A stretch of DNA of 35,186 bases from Mycolicibacter icosiumassiliensis. Lineage in GTDB: Bacteria > Actinomycetota > Actinomycetes > Mycobacteriales > Mycobacteriaceae. The stretch lies in contig NZ_LT546170.1 in the NCBI RefSeq assembly GCF_900078685.2, positions 419,147 to 454,332 on the forward strand, written 5' to 3'. Both the position numbers and the translations under genes were made by a program. Positions 22,298-30,043 of the stretch are shown piece by piece. The notes under the pieces are model-generated. The model had not been told where the DNA came from. It did not search any database and worked only from the letters and a program-made list of their open reading frames with translations. The stretch's first letter is position 1. Every line of letters begins with the position of its first letter.

Positions 22298-22651
22298 ATG
22301 CCACGTACACCGCAGGAGATCTTCGACCACCACCTCCAGGCCCTGCTCGCTCGCGATGTCGATGAGCTGCTCGTCGACTACACCGACGAATCGGAGCTGA
22401 TCACCCCCGCCGGCGTAGCCCGGGGCAGCACCGGCATCCGGGCGGCGTTCAGCCAGCTGTCCGCCGCACTCGCCGACGCGGACTTCGAGATCAAGTCGCA
22501 GACCTACAGCGGCAATGTGCTGCTGCTGGAATGGACGCTCGACGCACCGGGTGCACGCGGCGTCGTCGTCGACGGGGTAGACACGTTCCTGTTCGACGAC
22601 GACTCGATTCGGGTGCAGACGATTTCGCAACAGATGCACCCCAAGAGCTGA
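22298..22651 (+). CDS. NTF2/SnoaL-like fold protein, 117 aa
   Basis: Small soluble alpha+beta cone protein of the SnoaL/NTF2 type: N-terminal helices (EIFDHHLQALLARDVDELLV), then DYTDESELITPAGVARGSTG with the usual glycine after the first strand, IRAAFSQLSAAL, and a sheet region ending TISQQMHPKS. Such proteins serve as small-molecule enzymes or binders; the ligand cannot be told. Longer in-frame starts upstream would run into the divergent regulator's coding region; the ATG at 22298 with its leaderless -10 is best. Next gene follows after 46 nt. Confidence 0.8.
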   Translation: MPRTPQEIFDHHLQALLARDVDELLVDYTDESELITPAGVARGSTGIRAAFSQLSAALADADFEIKSQTYSGNVLLLEWTLDAPGARGVVVDGVDTFLFDDDSIRVQTISQQMHPKS

Positions 22652-22685
22652 CGCGAATCCGGGCAAGCCGCGCCGGCACGCCGGG

Positions 22686-22691
22686 TACCTT
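22686..22691 (+). promoter_or_regulatory. -10 box TACCTT, leaderless start for the APH-type kinase gene
   Basis: TACCTT is followed by TCCCCC and the GTG at 22698, again a 6-nt spacing. The C-rich gap excludes a ribosome site. Confidence 0.55.
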
Positions 22692-22697
22692 TCCCCC

Positions 22698-23723
22698 GTG
22701 AACCTCGAAGCGGTCGCGGAATGGATGTCCGCCCAGGGCCTGGGCGAGGGCCCGCTGGACGACGTCACGGAGCTGTCCGGTGGCACCCAGAACGTCATGC
22801 TGCAGTTCACCCGGTCCGGCCGCAGCTATGTGTTGCGCCGCGGCCCGCGGCATCTGCGACCGCGCAGCAACGCGGTGATGCTGCGGGAGACCCGGCTGCT
22901 GGCCGCGTTGGCCGGCACCGACGTGCCGCATCCGGGATTGATCGCGGTCTGCGATAACCCGGCAGTGCTCGGTGACGCGGTGTTCTACCTGATGGAGCCG
23001 GTCGACGGGTTCAACGCGAGCGCGGAACTGCCCGCACTGCACGCCGGCGACCCGGTGGTCCGCTACGGGATGGGACTGTCGATGGCCGACGCGCTGGCGA
23101 AGCTCGGTGCCGTCGATCATGTCGCGGTGGGGTTAGCGGACTACGGCAAACCCGACGGCTTCTTGGAACGCCAAGTGCCGCGGTGGCTTTCCGAACTGGA
23201 CTCCTACCGACAGTTCGAGAACTATCCGGGCCCCGACTTACCGGGACTGGAGGACGTGGCCGACTGGCTGCAGCACAACGTGCCGACGTCCTGGCAGCCG
23301 GGGATCCTGCACGGTGACTACCACGCGGCCAACGTGATGTTCTCCCCCACCGGGCCCGACGTGGCGGCGATCGTGGACTGGGAGATGTCGACCATCGGGG
23401 ATCCACTGTTGGATCTGGGCTGGCTGCTGGCCACCTGGCGCCAGGACGACGGGTCCAGCGTGTTCAGTCACACACTGACCGGCATGGACGGGCTGGCCTC
23501 CCCCGATGACCTAGTGCAGCGCTACGCGGCGGGCAGCTCTCGCGACCTGACGCACATCGGGTGGTACACAGTGATGGCCGGTTTCAAGCTGGCCATCGTG
23601 ATCGAGGGCACCCTGGCCCGGGCGTCGGCGGGCATGGCGCAGCAGGAGGTCGGCGACCAGTTGCACGAGGCCGCGGTATGGCTTTTCGACCGGGCCCAGA
23701 CTTGGATGGCGAGCGCAAAATGA
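22698..23723 (+). CDS. Phosphotransferase (APH/choline-kinase-like), FadE36-like, 341 aa
   Basis: Kinase-fold protein of the aminoglycoside-phosphotransferase superfamily, in the branch linked to acyl-CoA dehydrogenases (ACAD10/11-like). The N-lobe has LSGGTQNVMLQF and YVLRRGPRHLRPRS. The catalytic loop is ILHGDYHAANVMF and the metal-binding DWEMSTIGDPLLDLGW follows, so both key aspartates are present. I recall that Rv3761c, labelled FadE36 in M. tuberculosis, is of this type and neighbours the alkyl sulfatase; identity is tentative. The substrate may be a hydroxyacyl-CoA. Its stop overlaps the next start as ATGA, so it is coupled to the M20 hydrolase. Confidence 0.85.
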   Translation: MNLEAVAEWMSAQGLGEGPLDDVTELSGGTQNVMLQFTRSGRSYVLRRGPRHLRPRSNAVMLRETRLLAALAGTDVPHPGLIAVCDNPAVLGDAVFYLMEPVDGFNASAELPALHAGDPVVRYGMGLSMADALAKLGAVDHVAVGLADYGKPDGFLERQVPRWLSELDSYRQFENYPGPDLPGLEDVADWLQHNVPTSWQPGILHGDYHAANVMFSPTGPDVAAIVDWEMSTIGDPLLDLGWLLATWRQDDGSSVFSHTLTGMDGLASPDDLVQRYAAGSSRDLTHIGWYTVMAGFKLAIVIEGTLARASAGMAQQEVGDQLHEAAVWLFDRAQTWMASAK

Positions 23724-24967
23724 CAGACCGCATCGACGAGATCGACAGGATCGTTGAGGCCGACACGCGGCGCCTGGTCGGGATCTTCAAAGACCTGCAC
23801 CGCAACCCCGAGTTGGGGTTCAACGAAGTGCGCACCGCGCGGATCGCCGCACAGGCACTGGGCAACCTCGGCTTCACGGTAACCACCGGGATCGGTCGCA
23901 CCGGCGTGGTGGCGGTCCTGGCCAACGGTCCCGGGCCGGTGGTGATGTACCGGGCCGACATGGACGCCCTGGCAGTGCCGGAGGCCACCGGCCTGGACTA
24001 CGCCAGCAGTAACCCGGCACTGGGACACATGTGCGGCCACGACGCGCACGTGACCTGGATGTTGGGGTTGGCCAAGGTGCTCGCCGAGACCACCGACTCC
24101 TGGTCGGGCACCGCGGTGCTGATCGGACAGCCCGCCGAGGAACTGATCACCGGCGCCCAAGCCATGATCGACGCGGGCCTCTATGACGTCGTCCCCCGGC
24201 CGGACGCTTTCCTGGCGATGCACACTGCCCCGGTACCGGTCGGGATGGTCGCCGCGGTCGGCGGGGAAAGGCTGGCCGGCACCGACCAACTCGACATCGT
24301 GTTCCACGGAATCGGCGGGCACGGGTCGATGCCCCAGCTGGCCCGCGACCCGGTGCTCATGGCGGCGCAGGCGATCGTGCAGTTCCAGAGCGTCGTCAGC
24401 CGCGCCGTCGCCCCCAGCGAGACGGCGGTGCTGACGGTCGGCTCGGTGCAGGCCGGCAGCACCTACAACGTCATTCCGGACCGAGCCCTGCTCAAGGTCA
24501 ACCTGCGGTGGTTCAACCCCGAGGTACGCGACACGATGCTGACCGGCATTCGGGCAATCTGCATGGGTATCGCACGCGGCTACGGCATGCCCGAGGACCG
24601 GCTGCCCGAGATCACCATGGCCGGTGGCGCCACTCCGCTGGTCAACGACACCGCCCTCACCGACCGGGTGGCGGTCGCGCTGGGCGACCTGCTCGGCTCG
24701 GACAAGGTCGTGCGCCAGCTGCCGGCAGTTACCGGCTCGGAGGACTGTCACCTGCTCAAAGGACCGCACGCCGATGTGCCGCTGGCATATCTGCTGGTCG
24801 GAGTGGCCGATCCACAGGTGTACGCCAAGTCCTCGGAAAAGGGTCAATTGTTCCCCTACACACCGCACTCGCCGGACTATGTGGTCGACCTTTCCGCCAT
24901 CCCGGTCGGAACCAGGATTGCAGCCCGTGCAATGCTTGAATTGCTTACTCGCAGTCGGTTTCAGTAG
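23720..24967 (+). CDS. M20 family amidohydrolase (amidohydrolase/N-acyl-amino-acid hydrolase type), 415 aa
   Basis: Metal-dependent hydrolase of the M20D type that removes acyl or other groups from amino acids or related amides. The binuclear metal site is seen in GHMCGHDAH (residues 102-110, with C105 and H107), GQPAEE (E140, E141), LAMHTAP and the C-terminal PYTPHSPDYVVD. RADMDALAVPE and the lid segment GIGGHGSMPQLARDPV are family standards. The ATG at 23720 overlaps the kinase stop, and the pair probably acts in one pathway, unknown. Ends at 24967, followed by a 67-nt gap holding the next promoter. Confidence 0.88.
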   Translation: MTDRIDEIDRIVEADTRRLVGIFKDLHRNPELGFNEVRTARIAAQALGNLGFTVTTGIGRTGVVAVLANGPGPVVMYRADMDALAVPEATGLDYASSNPALGHMCGHDAHVTWMLGLAKVLAETTDSWSGTAVLIGQPAEELITGAQAMIDAGLYDVVPRPDAFLAMHTAPVPVGMVAAVGGERLAGTDQLDIVFHGIGGHGSMPQLARDPVLMAAQAIVQFQSVVSRAVAPSETAVLTVGSVQAGSTYNVIPDRALLKVNLRWFNPEVRDTMLTGIRAICMGIARGYGMPEDRLPEITMAGGATPLVNDTALTDRVAVALGDLLGSDKVVRQLPAVTGSEDCHLLKGPHADVPLAYLLVGVADPQVYAKSSEKGQLFPYTPHSPDYVVDLSAIPVGTRIAARAMLELLTRSRFQ

Positions 24968-24997
24968 TAATTACACTCCGCCGAGTTTCCGAAATAC

Positions 24998-25026
24998 TTG
25001 TGCGGTCCACGAAGACGAGCTAAGGT
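24998..25026 (+). promoter_or_regulatory. Promoter of the HTH/7-TM operon
   Basis: TTGTGC (24998-25003) and TAAGGT (25021-25026) are separated by exactly 17 nt. The GTG of the HTH gene lies 8 nt after the -10, so the message has little or no leader. Confidence 0.55.
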
Positions 25027-25034
25027 GTATTGCT

Positions 25035-25343
25035 GTGGACGATCGTCACAAAGACCCAACCGTCGTGTTGCCTTACCTCGTGGGCAGGCCGCTGGGAGCG
25101 ACCGAGGTCTACGAGGCATTCGGCTATCGCAAATCCGCCTACTACAAGGCGGCCCATGAGGGTCGGCTGATAAGCGCGGACAACCTGATCCGAGTTGCCA
25201 GGTACTTCGGTCTCAACCCCGTCGACCTGCAGGTACGGTTCGGATTGATCGAGCATGACGCCGTCGCCGAATACCTGGAATCCTCATCGCGCCCGCTACG
25301 CCTCGGTGATCTGAAGGCGGATCTGGACAAACCCCCCGTCTAA
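25035..25343 (+). CDS. Small helix-turn-helix regulator, 102 aa
   Basis: Likely DNA-binding protein. The central part reads as a helix-turn-helix: GATEVYEAFGYRKSAYYKAA, then HEGRLISADNLIRVARYFGL followed by NPVDLQVRFGLI. This is like the short XRE/excisionase-type regulators that accompany membrane proteins in actinobacteria. No sensor domain is visible; the C-terminal 30 residues are polar. The GTG at 25035 is chosen from the -10/-35 pair just upstream. The first of three 7-TM genes starts 28 nt after its stop, on the same strand, so it probably controls them or itself. The exact family was not checked. Confidence 0.72.
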   Translation: MDDRHKDPTVVLPYLVGRPLGATEVYEAFGYRKSAYYKAAHEGRLISADNLIRVARYFGLNPVDLQVRFGLIEHDAVAEYLESSSRPLRLGDLKADLDKPPV

Positions 25344-25359
25344 GAGGACCCCAAGGAAG

Positions 25360-25365
25360 TACCGT
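25360..25365 (+). promoter_or_regulatory. -10 box TACCGT, possible internal leaderless promoter of the first 7-TM gene
   Basis: TACCGT is followed by CGACGC and the ATG at 25372, a 6-nt spacing. AAGGAAG at 25353-25359 sits 12 nt from the ATG, rather far for a ribosome site. Both a polycistronic and an own transcript are possible. Confidence 0.4.
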
Positions 25366-25371
25366 CGACGC

Positions 25372-26127
25372 ATGACGACGGCGTTAATTGGTGCCACGGT
25401 CGTGGTGGCGCTGTACACCCTGTGGGTGCGCCGCGATACGTGGTGGTCGCGATGGGAGATCGGTATCACCCTGGCGATCGCGCTGGAGACCGTCGCGCTC
25501 GTACTGATGTCGCCGTGGGCAGCCGAAACCCTGGGGCCGGACCTGCAGCGTGTCACGCGGATCTGGAACATTCAGCAGCTGGCGGGCCACATCTGCTTCG
25601 TCGTCGCCATCGCGGCCAACATCTACCACGTGCTGGCACGATTGGCCGCCTTCGACCAATTCCGCCCGCTGTTCCGCCGGCACGTGCGTTTGCCCGTATG
25701 GGCGGGCACGTTGGCGATGGTCGCGCTGTTCATCGTCGCCGACGCAGGCTATCGACCGGATGGTTTCTCATCGCTCGGGGGCGGCGGCGCCTGGGCTCGC
25801 GCATATTGGGTGTTGTTGTCCCTGCTGTTGATTTATCTGTCCGGCTACGCGACGCGGGTGCTGTCGATGCTGCGATCCGATCCACGGGCCGTGGAGACCG
25901 TCGGGCTCTACACGGCCTCCGCGGCATTCGCGGTGGCGGCCATCATGGCGCTGTTGAGCAACGCCTGGTCCAAAGCCGATGTCAGCCCGCTGATTTGGCT
26001 GTGCGCGTGTATTTCCGTGGCGATCTTCGCCTTTGGTTCGGCCCGTTCCTGGCAGGCCAAAGCTGCGTGGTTCACCAACAGCGAACGTCCGGCTGCGCAG
26101 CCCAATCCCCCGCAAGCCCTGCCGTGA
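25372..26127 (+). CDS. 7-TM membrane protein, paralogue 1 of 3, 251 aa
   Basis: Integral membrane protein with about seven hydrophobic spans and no soluble domain. Signatures shared with both downstream genes are LWVRRDTWWSRWE after span 1, an MSPWA motif in span 2, WNIQQLAGHICF at span 3, LLIYLSGYATR in span 5 and FAFGSARSWQAKAAWFT after span 7. Paralogue 1 is the most divergent: it has a GGGG insert before span 5 and a proline-rich tail. The topology and the HTH neighbour recall the MAB_1171c-type 7-TM proteins of actinobacteria, but that is memory, not a search. No catalytic or transport motif is visible. Confidence 0.75.
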   Translation: MTTALIGATVVVALYTLWVRRDTWWSRWEIGITLAIALETVALVLMSPWAAETLGPDLQRVTRIWNIQQLAGHICFVVAIAANIYHVLARLAAFDQFRPLFRRHVRLPVWAGTLAMVALFIVADAGYRPDGFSSLGGGGAWARAYWVLLSLLLIYLSGYATRVLSMLRSDPRAVETVGLYTASAAFAVAAIMALLSNAWSKADVSPLIWLCACISVAIFAFGSARSWQAKAAWFTNSERPAAQPNPPQALP

Positions 26128-26136
26128 GGGCCCACG

Positions 26137-26877
26137 ATGACGTCCGGAATCATTGTCACCACGCTGGCGGTCATCGCCTATAGCCTCTGGGTTCGCCGCG
26201 ACACCTGGTGGAGCCGTTGGGAGAACGCCGCCACCTTCGCGTTGGTACTGGAAGCCTGTGCGCTGCTACTGATGTCGCCGTGGGCCGGAGCCAAGCTCGG
26301 CCCGGTGCTGCACAACGGGCTCGGGGTGTGGAACGTTCAACAGCTGATCGGTCACCTGTGCCTGATCGTGGCCGTCACGGCGAACATCCATCACATGCTG
26401 GTGCGGCTCGCCGACCCCGTTCAAGTGCGGTTCATCATGCGCCGCCAGCTCATGATCCCGATCTGGCTGAGCATCGCCGTGATGGTGCCGGCTTACCTGC
26501 GCTCCGATCAGGACTATCAATCCGACATGTTCGCCGCACCCAGGACCGATGCCTGGATGACGCTTTACCAAGTGGTCGGCTGCACCCTGCTGATCTACCT
26601 CAGCGGCTATGTCGCCCGACTGATGTTGACGCTGCGGCACGATCCGCGCGCCAAATCCACCATCGACCTCTACTTCGTATCGATGGCGTTCGCCACCGCC
26701 GCATGCCTGATCGTGCTCGCTTCGACGTGGGTCGACGGTGACGACGCCAGCCGCGGGATCTGGCTCTGCATCTGCTTGGCGGTCGGCGCTTTCGCCTACG
26801 GGTCCGCGCGATCCTGGCAAGCCAAGAGCGCCTGGTTCACCGCCAACGGCGACGAGAAGGTAATCGGCGCGCAATGA
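26137..26877 (+). CDS. 7-TM membrane protein, paralogue 2 of 3, 246 aa
   Basis: Same architecture as its neighbours: span 1 (IIVTTLAVIAYSLW), the basic/aromatic loop VRRDTWWSRWE, span 2 with LLLMSPWA, WNVQQLIGHLCL, NIHHMLVRL, LLIYLSGYVARLMLTLRHD in span 5 and its exit, and FAYGSARSWQAKSAWFT at the end. It is closer to paralogue 3 than to paralogue 1, for example in HMLVRL and ARLMLTLRHD. GAGGG lies 6 nt before the ATG, 9 nt after the previous stop. The conserved charged residues face one side (the RRDxWxSRWE loop and the C-terminal SWQAK), which may be a functional surface. Function unknown. Confidence 0.75.
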   Translation: MTSGIIVTTLAVIAYSLWVRRDTWWSRWENAATFALVLEACALLLMSPWAGAKLGPVLHNGLGVWNVQQLIGHLCLIVAVTANIHHMLVRLADPVQVRFIMRRQLMIPIWLSIAVMVPAYLRSDQDYQSDMFAAPRTDAWMTLYQVVGCTLLIYLSGYVARLMLTLRHDPRAKSTIDLYFVSMAFATAACLIVLASTWVDGDDASRGIWLCICLAVGAFAYGSARSWQAKSAWFTANGDEKVIGAQ

Positions 26878-27599
26878 CTCCTGCATTCATCGTGGCCACC
26901 GTCGTGATGGTCACCTATTGCCTATGGGTGCGGCGCGACACCTGGCGGTCCCGGTGGGAGGCCGGCGCCACCTTCGCCGTCGCAATGGAAGGTTGCGCGC
27001 TGCTGCTGCTGACCCCTTGGGCGGCAATCGAACTGGGCCCAACCCTGCATAGCCTGCTGGGACTGTGGAATGCCCAACAGGTACTCGGTTTTCTCTGTCT
27101 GCTCGCCGGGGTGATCGGGAACGTCTACCACATGCTGGTGCGCCTCACCGATCCCGAGCACGTGTGGCCGATCATGCGCAAGCACCTCCTGGTGCCGGTG
27201 GGCCTGTGTGTCGCAGTGATGCTGATGGCGTTCTTCAACACCAACCGAGGCTTCGAGCCCGACCTGTTCGCCGTTCTGCGCGGTGATCATTGGGTAACCG
27301 CTTTCGAGGTGACCGGCAGCGCGGTGTTGCTGTACCTGACCGGCTACATCGCTCGACTGATGTTGACGCTGCGGCACGATCACCGGGCCAGGACCACGCT
27401 CGCGCTGTTCCTGGCGGCGATGACTTTCGCTGTGGCGGCATGCCTGGTCGGAATCACCTCGATCTACATCGGCCGCGACGCCGGCCCGGCGATCTGGGTC
27501 TGCGCCTGCCTGTCGGTGATGATCTTCGCCTACGGGCTGGCGCGCTCCTGGCAGGCCAAGGCGGCATGGTTCTCGCCGAACGCCTCTGCGCAGCGGTGA
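26874..27599 (+). CDS. 7-TM membrane protein, paralogue 3 of 3, 241 aa
   Basis: Third tandem copy. Its ATG overlaps the paralogue 2 stop (ATGA), so translation is coupled. It keeps LWVRRDTWRSRWE, LLLLTPWA, WNAQQVLGFLCL, NVYHMLVRL, LLYLTGYIARLMLTLRHD and FAYGLARSWQAKAAWF; the histidine of the QQxxGH motif is replaced by phenylalanine (GF). The last gene of the run, it ends 79 nt before the convergent ferredoxin reductase gene; I see no structured terminator in that gap. Three diverged copies kept in one operon suggest the products assemble together or have different ligands. Confidence 0.75.
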   Translation: MTPAFIVATVVMVTYCLWVRRDTWRSRWEAGATFAVAMEGCALLLLTPWAAIELGPTLHSLLGLWNAQQVLGFLCLLAGVIGNVYHMLVRLTDPEHVWPIMRKHLLVPVGLCVAVMLMAFFNTNRGFEPDLFAVLRGDHWVTAFEVTGSAVLLYLTGYIARLMLTLRHDHRARTTLALFLAAMTFAVAACLVGITSIYIGRDAGPAIWVCACLSVMIFAYGLARSWQAKAAWFSPNASAQR

Positions 27600-27678
27600 T
27601 GCCTTCCAGTCTGATGGACGCCTCGACGGTGGGCTACCACAACTACCAGCACTGCAGATTCCAGCCGCATCTGCTCGA

Positions 27679-29019
27679 CTATCCACGGCCGGCGCTGATC
27701 ATATCCTCGCGGGATACCACTTTGATCCGCTCTCGGCCCTGCTGCGCGCCAAGCGCGATCTCGTGGGCATCGAGGCGCTCCCACTCTTCCCAGGTGGTGT
27801 AGTCGGCGCCGCTGCCGGACAGATGCTCCAGAATGGCGTCGGGATCAACGACTTCCGGTGGCCGAATTCCCGGAAGATCGGCCAACAGACTGGTAACCGT
27901 CTCAGCCGCGTCGGATTTGGTGTGCCCGATGAGGCCGACCGGCCCGCGCTTGATCCAACCCGTGACATAGCTGCCCTCAACCAACGCGCCGTCCATATCG
28001 AGCACCCTGCCGGCATCATGCGGAACCACCCCGCTGTGGTGGTCGAACGGCAAATCGGCGAGGTGCGAGGACAGGTAGCCGACAGCACGATAGACCGCCT
28101 GTACCGGCCAATCAGTGAATTCGCCCGTACCCCGGACATTTCCGTTTCCAATCAGCTCGGTGCGTTCGGTTCGCAATCCTTCGACACGGTCGGCGCCGAG
28201 TACCGCAACCGGTGACTGACACAGGTGGATGTGGATACGGTGCGCGGCCCCGGCCGGTTCCCTGTCCATATAGCGCATCATCGTGTCGACGACGAGTTTG
28301 ACGGATTTGGTCGAGTTGATCGCCCGCTGGCTGGACTCATCGATCTCGAAACCCTCTGGATGGACAATGACGTCGATGCTGGGAGAGTGGGACAGTTCGC
28401 GGAATTCCATGGGCGAGAACTTGATCTGAGCAGGACCACGCCTAGCGAACACGTGAACATCGGTGGCTTGGTTCAACGAAAGTCCATGGTAGACATTGCC
28501 GGCGATCTCGGTGCTCAGTTGTTCGTCGGCAGGCTTAGCGAGCATCCGCGCGATATCGAGGGCCACGTTGCCCGCGCCCAGCACAGCGACGTCTCGGGCT
28601 TCGAGTGGCCAGTTGCGCGGTACGTCGGGATGGCCGTCATACCAGGAAACGAAGTCCGCGGCGCCATAGCTGCCGGGCAGGTCGATGCCGGGAATGTTCA
28701 GCGGCCGGTCCGCCCTGGCACCGGTGGCGAAGATCACCGCGTCGTAGTAGCGGCGCAAATCCGAGAGCTTGACATCCGTGCCGTAGTGCACGTTGCCGAT
28801 AAACCGAATCTCGTCACGGGACAGCACTCGGCGCAGCGCCTTGATGATCTCCTTGATCCGTGGATGATCGGGCGCCACGCCGTATCGGACCAGCCCGTAC
28901 GGGGCGGGCAGGCGATCGAAGACGTCAACCCTGGCCTGGGGATATTCGCTCGTCAGAATGTCGGAGGCGTAGATCCCGGCCGGGCCGGCCCCGATCACAG
29001 CCACACGGATGTCGCGCAC
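27679..29019 (-). CDS. FprA-like NADPH-ferredoxin reductase, 446 aa
   Basis: Flavoprotein of the adrenodoxin-reductase type that passes electrons between NADPH and ferredoxin. The FAD site is VAVIGAGPAGIYASDIL at the N-terminus, followed by VDVFDRLPAPYGLVRYGVAP and DHPRIKEIIKAL, the family hallmark. The NADP site is VAVLGAGNVALDIARMLAKP, then FARRGPAQIKFSPMEFREL. The C-terminal flavin segment GWIKRGPVGLIGHTKSDAAET is intact. Length is that of FprA (Rv3106). The GTG at 29019 has GAGG 7 nt upstream. An IdeR-type iron box lies 17-35 nt before it, so expression should rise when iron is scarce. It may serve siderophore or heme-linked redox steps, which is inference. Confidence 0.9.
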   Translation of the reverse strand: MRDIRVAVIGAGPAGIYASDILTSEYPQARVDVFDRLPAPYGLVRYGVAPDHPRIKEIIKALRRVLSRDEIRFIGNVHYGTDVKLSDLRRYYDAVIFATGARADRPLNIPGIDLPGSYGAADFVSWYDGHPDVPRNWPLEARDVAVLGAGNVALDIARMLAKPADEQLSTEIAGNVYHGLSLNQATDVHVFARRGPAQIKFSPMEFRELSHSPSIDVIVHPEGFEIDESSQRAINSTKSVKLVVDTMMRYMDREPAGAAHRIHIHLCQSPVAVLGADRVEGLRTERTELIGNGNVRGTGEFTDWPVQAVYRAVGYLSSHLADLPFDHHSGVVPHDAGRVLDMDGALVEGSYVTGWIKRGPVGLIGHTKSDAAETVTSLLADLPGIRPPEVVDPDAILEHLSGSGADYTTWEEWERLDAHEIALGAQQGRERIKVVSREDMISAGRG

Positions 29020-29035
29020 TCAGCACCTCACTTCA

Positions 29036-29054
29036 TTAGGTGAGGCTAGCCTAA
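29036..29054. promoter_or_regulatory. IdeR iron box upstream of the FprA-like gene
   Basis: TTAGGTGAGGCTAGCCTAA matches the published degenerate iron box TWAGGTWAGSCTWACCTWA at 17 of 19 positions. It overlaps TAGGCT and TAGCCT -10-like hexamers on the minus strand, 17 nt before the gene start, the expected place for iron-dependent repression. Confidence 0.8.
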
Positions 29055-29160
29055 ATTAAGACGGGGTTGACGCAAAGATCTGTCTCGGAGATTCCAGTCA
29101 CAGTGCCCCGACCCAGGCGACGAATCCGCCGCGCCACAACGGAACTGGGCCACCGATTCG

Positions 29161-29547
29161 TCACGCGTGGTGTCCGACGTCAAGTTCAGTCAATGCTCGC
29201 CTGAGCGCGGTGGCTTCGTCAGCACCGACGCGTTCGACAAAGTGAATCAACGCGGCCTCGCGCCCGCAGGAGTCGGCAACCTGATCGAGCGCATCAGACA
29301 TCAACTCGGCGACCAGCTCGGCACGGCCCCGCGTTGGTACATAGCGGTGGGCACGATTATCACGCCGTTGGACCACGAGATTCTTCTTCGCAAGCCGTTG
29401 CAGCACAGTCATGATCGTGGTGTACGCCAGGTTTCGTTTCACGGCCACCGAAGCGTGAACTTCGCGGACGGTCAACGCCCCTGGTGCCGACCACAGGCAG
29501 TCCATGACCGTACGTTCGAGGTCACCCAACCCAATTCGCGCAGCCAC
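29161..29547 (-). CDS. BlaI/MecI/CopY-family transcriptional regulator, 128 aa
   Basis: Winged-helix repressor of the BlaI type, similar from memory to Rv1846c. The DNA-binding half reads LGDLERTVMDCLWSAPGALT, VREVHASVAVKRNLAYTTIM and TVLQRLAKKNLVVQRRDNRA, the classic BlaI layout. The C-terminal dimerisation helices end FVERVGADEATALRRALTEL. The start GTG at 29547 has GGGAGG about 9 nt upstream. There is no BlaR-type sensor protease next to it. Instead it sits between two iron boxes, one 78 nt before its start and one after its end, before the FprA-like gene. In M. tuberculosis BlaI controls beta-lactamase and respiration genes; the target here is unknown. Confidence 0.85.
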   Translation of the reverse strand: MAARIGLGDLERTVMDCLWSAPGALTVREVHASVAVKRNLAYTTIMTVLQRLAKKNLVVQRRDNRAHRYVPTRGRAELVAELMSDALDQVADSCGREAALIHFVERVGADEATALRRALTELDVGHHA

Positions 29548-29624
29548 AACCCTCAACCTCCCGCGGCGATCCGCAGCCGTCTTCGTCAAGCGCGAGGCGA
29601 AACACGAAGGCGTCCGACACACTG

Positions 29625-29643
29625 TATGGTAAGGCTAACCTAA
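29625..29643. promoter_or_regulatory. IdeR iron box upstream of the BlaI-type gene
   Basis: TATGGTAAGGCTAACCTAA matches TWAGGTWAGSCTWACCTWA at 18 of 19 positions. On the minus strand its edge overlaps -10-like TACCAT (29631-29626) and TACAGT (29626-29621), about 75 nt before the BlaI-type start. On the plus side there is only a transposase relic. Confidence 0.8.
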
Positions 29644-29692
29644 TTAATTGAAGTTTGGGGTCCGGAATGCTGCACCGCGATGCGACCGCCCG

Positions 29693-29961
29693 AGCCTCAA
29701 GCCGATCTACACCGCGGCCAATGCGACCGCGGCCGCTGCGGTGCTGGATGCCTTCGACGCCGAATGGGCAAAACGCCACCCGGCTGCAATTCGATTGCGG
29801 CGCAACGCCTGGAGTGAACTAATCCCGTTCCTGGACTACGACACCGAGATAAGGACGGTGATCTGTTCGGCCCACGCCATCGGACCCTGCCTGGAAAACC
29901 AGCACTGCACGCCTTCGCGATCACCTTCGCCGACCGCATGCCGGGCAGCGATGTCCTGTAG
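29693..29961 (+). pseudogene. IS256-type (mutator) transposase relic with internal deletion
   Basis: The plus-strand frame reads PIYTAANATAAAAVLDAFDA, EWAKRHPAAIRLRRNAWSEL and IPFLDYDTEIRTVICSAHAI. These follow the C-terminal part of mycobacterial IS256-family transposases, where a similar segment leads to the catalytic-domain end TNAIESLN. Here TNAIES has become SAHAIG. After a frame change, PGKPALHAFAITFADRMPGS runs to TAG at 29959-29961, which resembles the extreme C-terminus of the same proteins. The roughly 60 residues normally between are missing. No inverted repeats or N-terminal part are visible, so the element is dead. The rest of 29548-30065 holds only the iron box and a small hairpin. 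Confidence 0.65.
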
Positions 29962-30043
29962 CCGGTCGGGCAGGGCGTGGCGGGCGTCTGTGGTGTTGTC
30001 TGGGCGCGCAGGGATGTCACATCAAAACGTTCGGTCTGCCCGA

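Noticed and set aside
23522..24868. 448-codon minus-strand frame opposite the M20 hydrolase
   Set aside because: Antisense of a gene with intact metal ligands; no domain recognised.
27600..27678. Small gene or terminator between the third 7-TM gene and the reductase
   Set aside because: No frame of credible length with a start and ribosome site, and no good stem.
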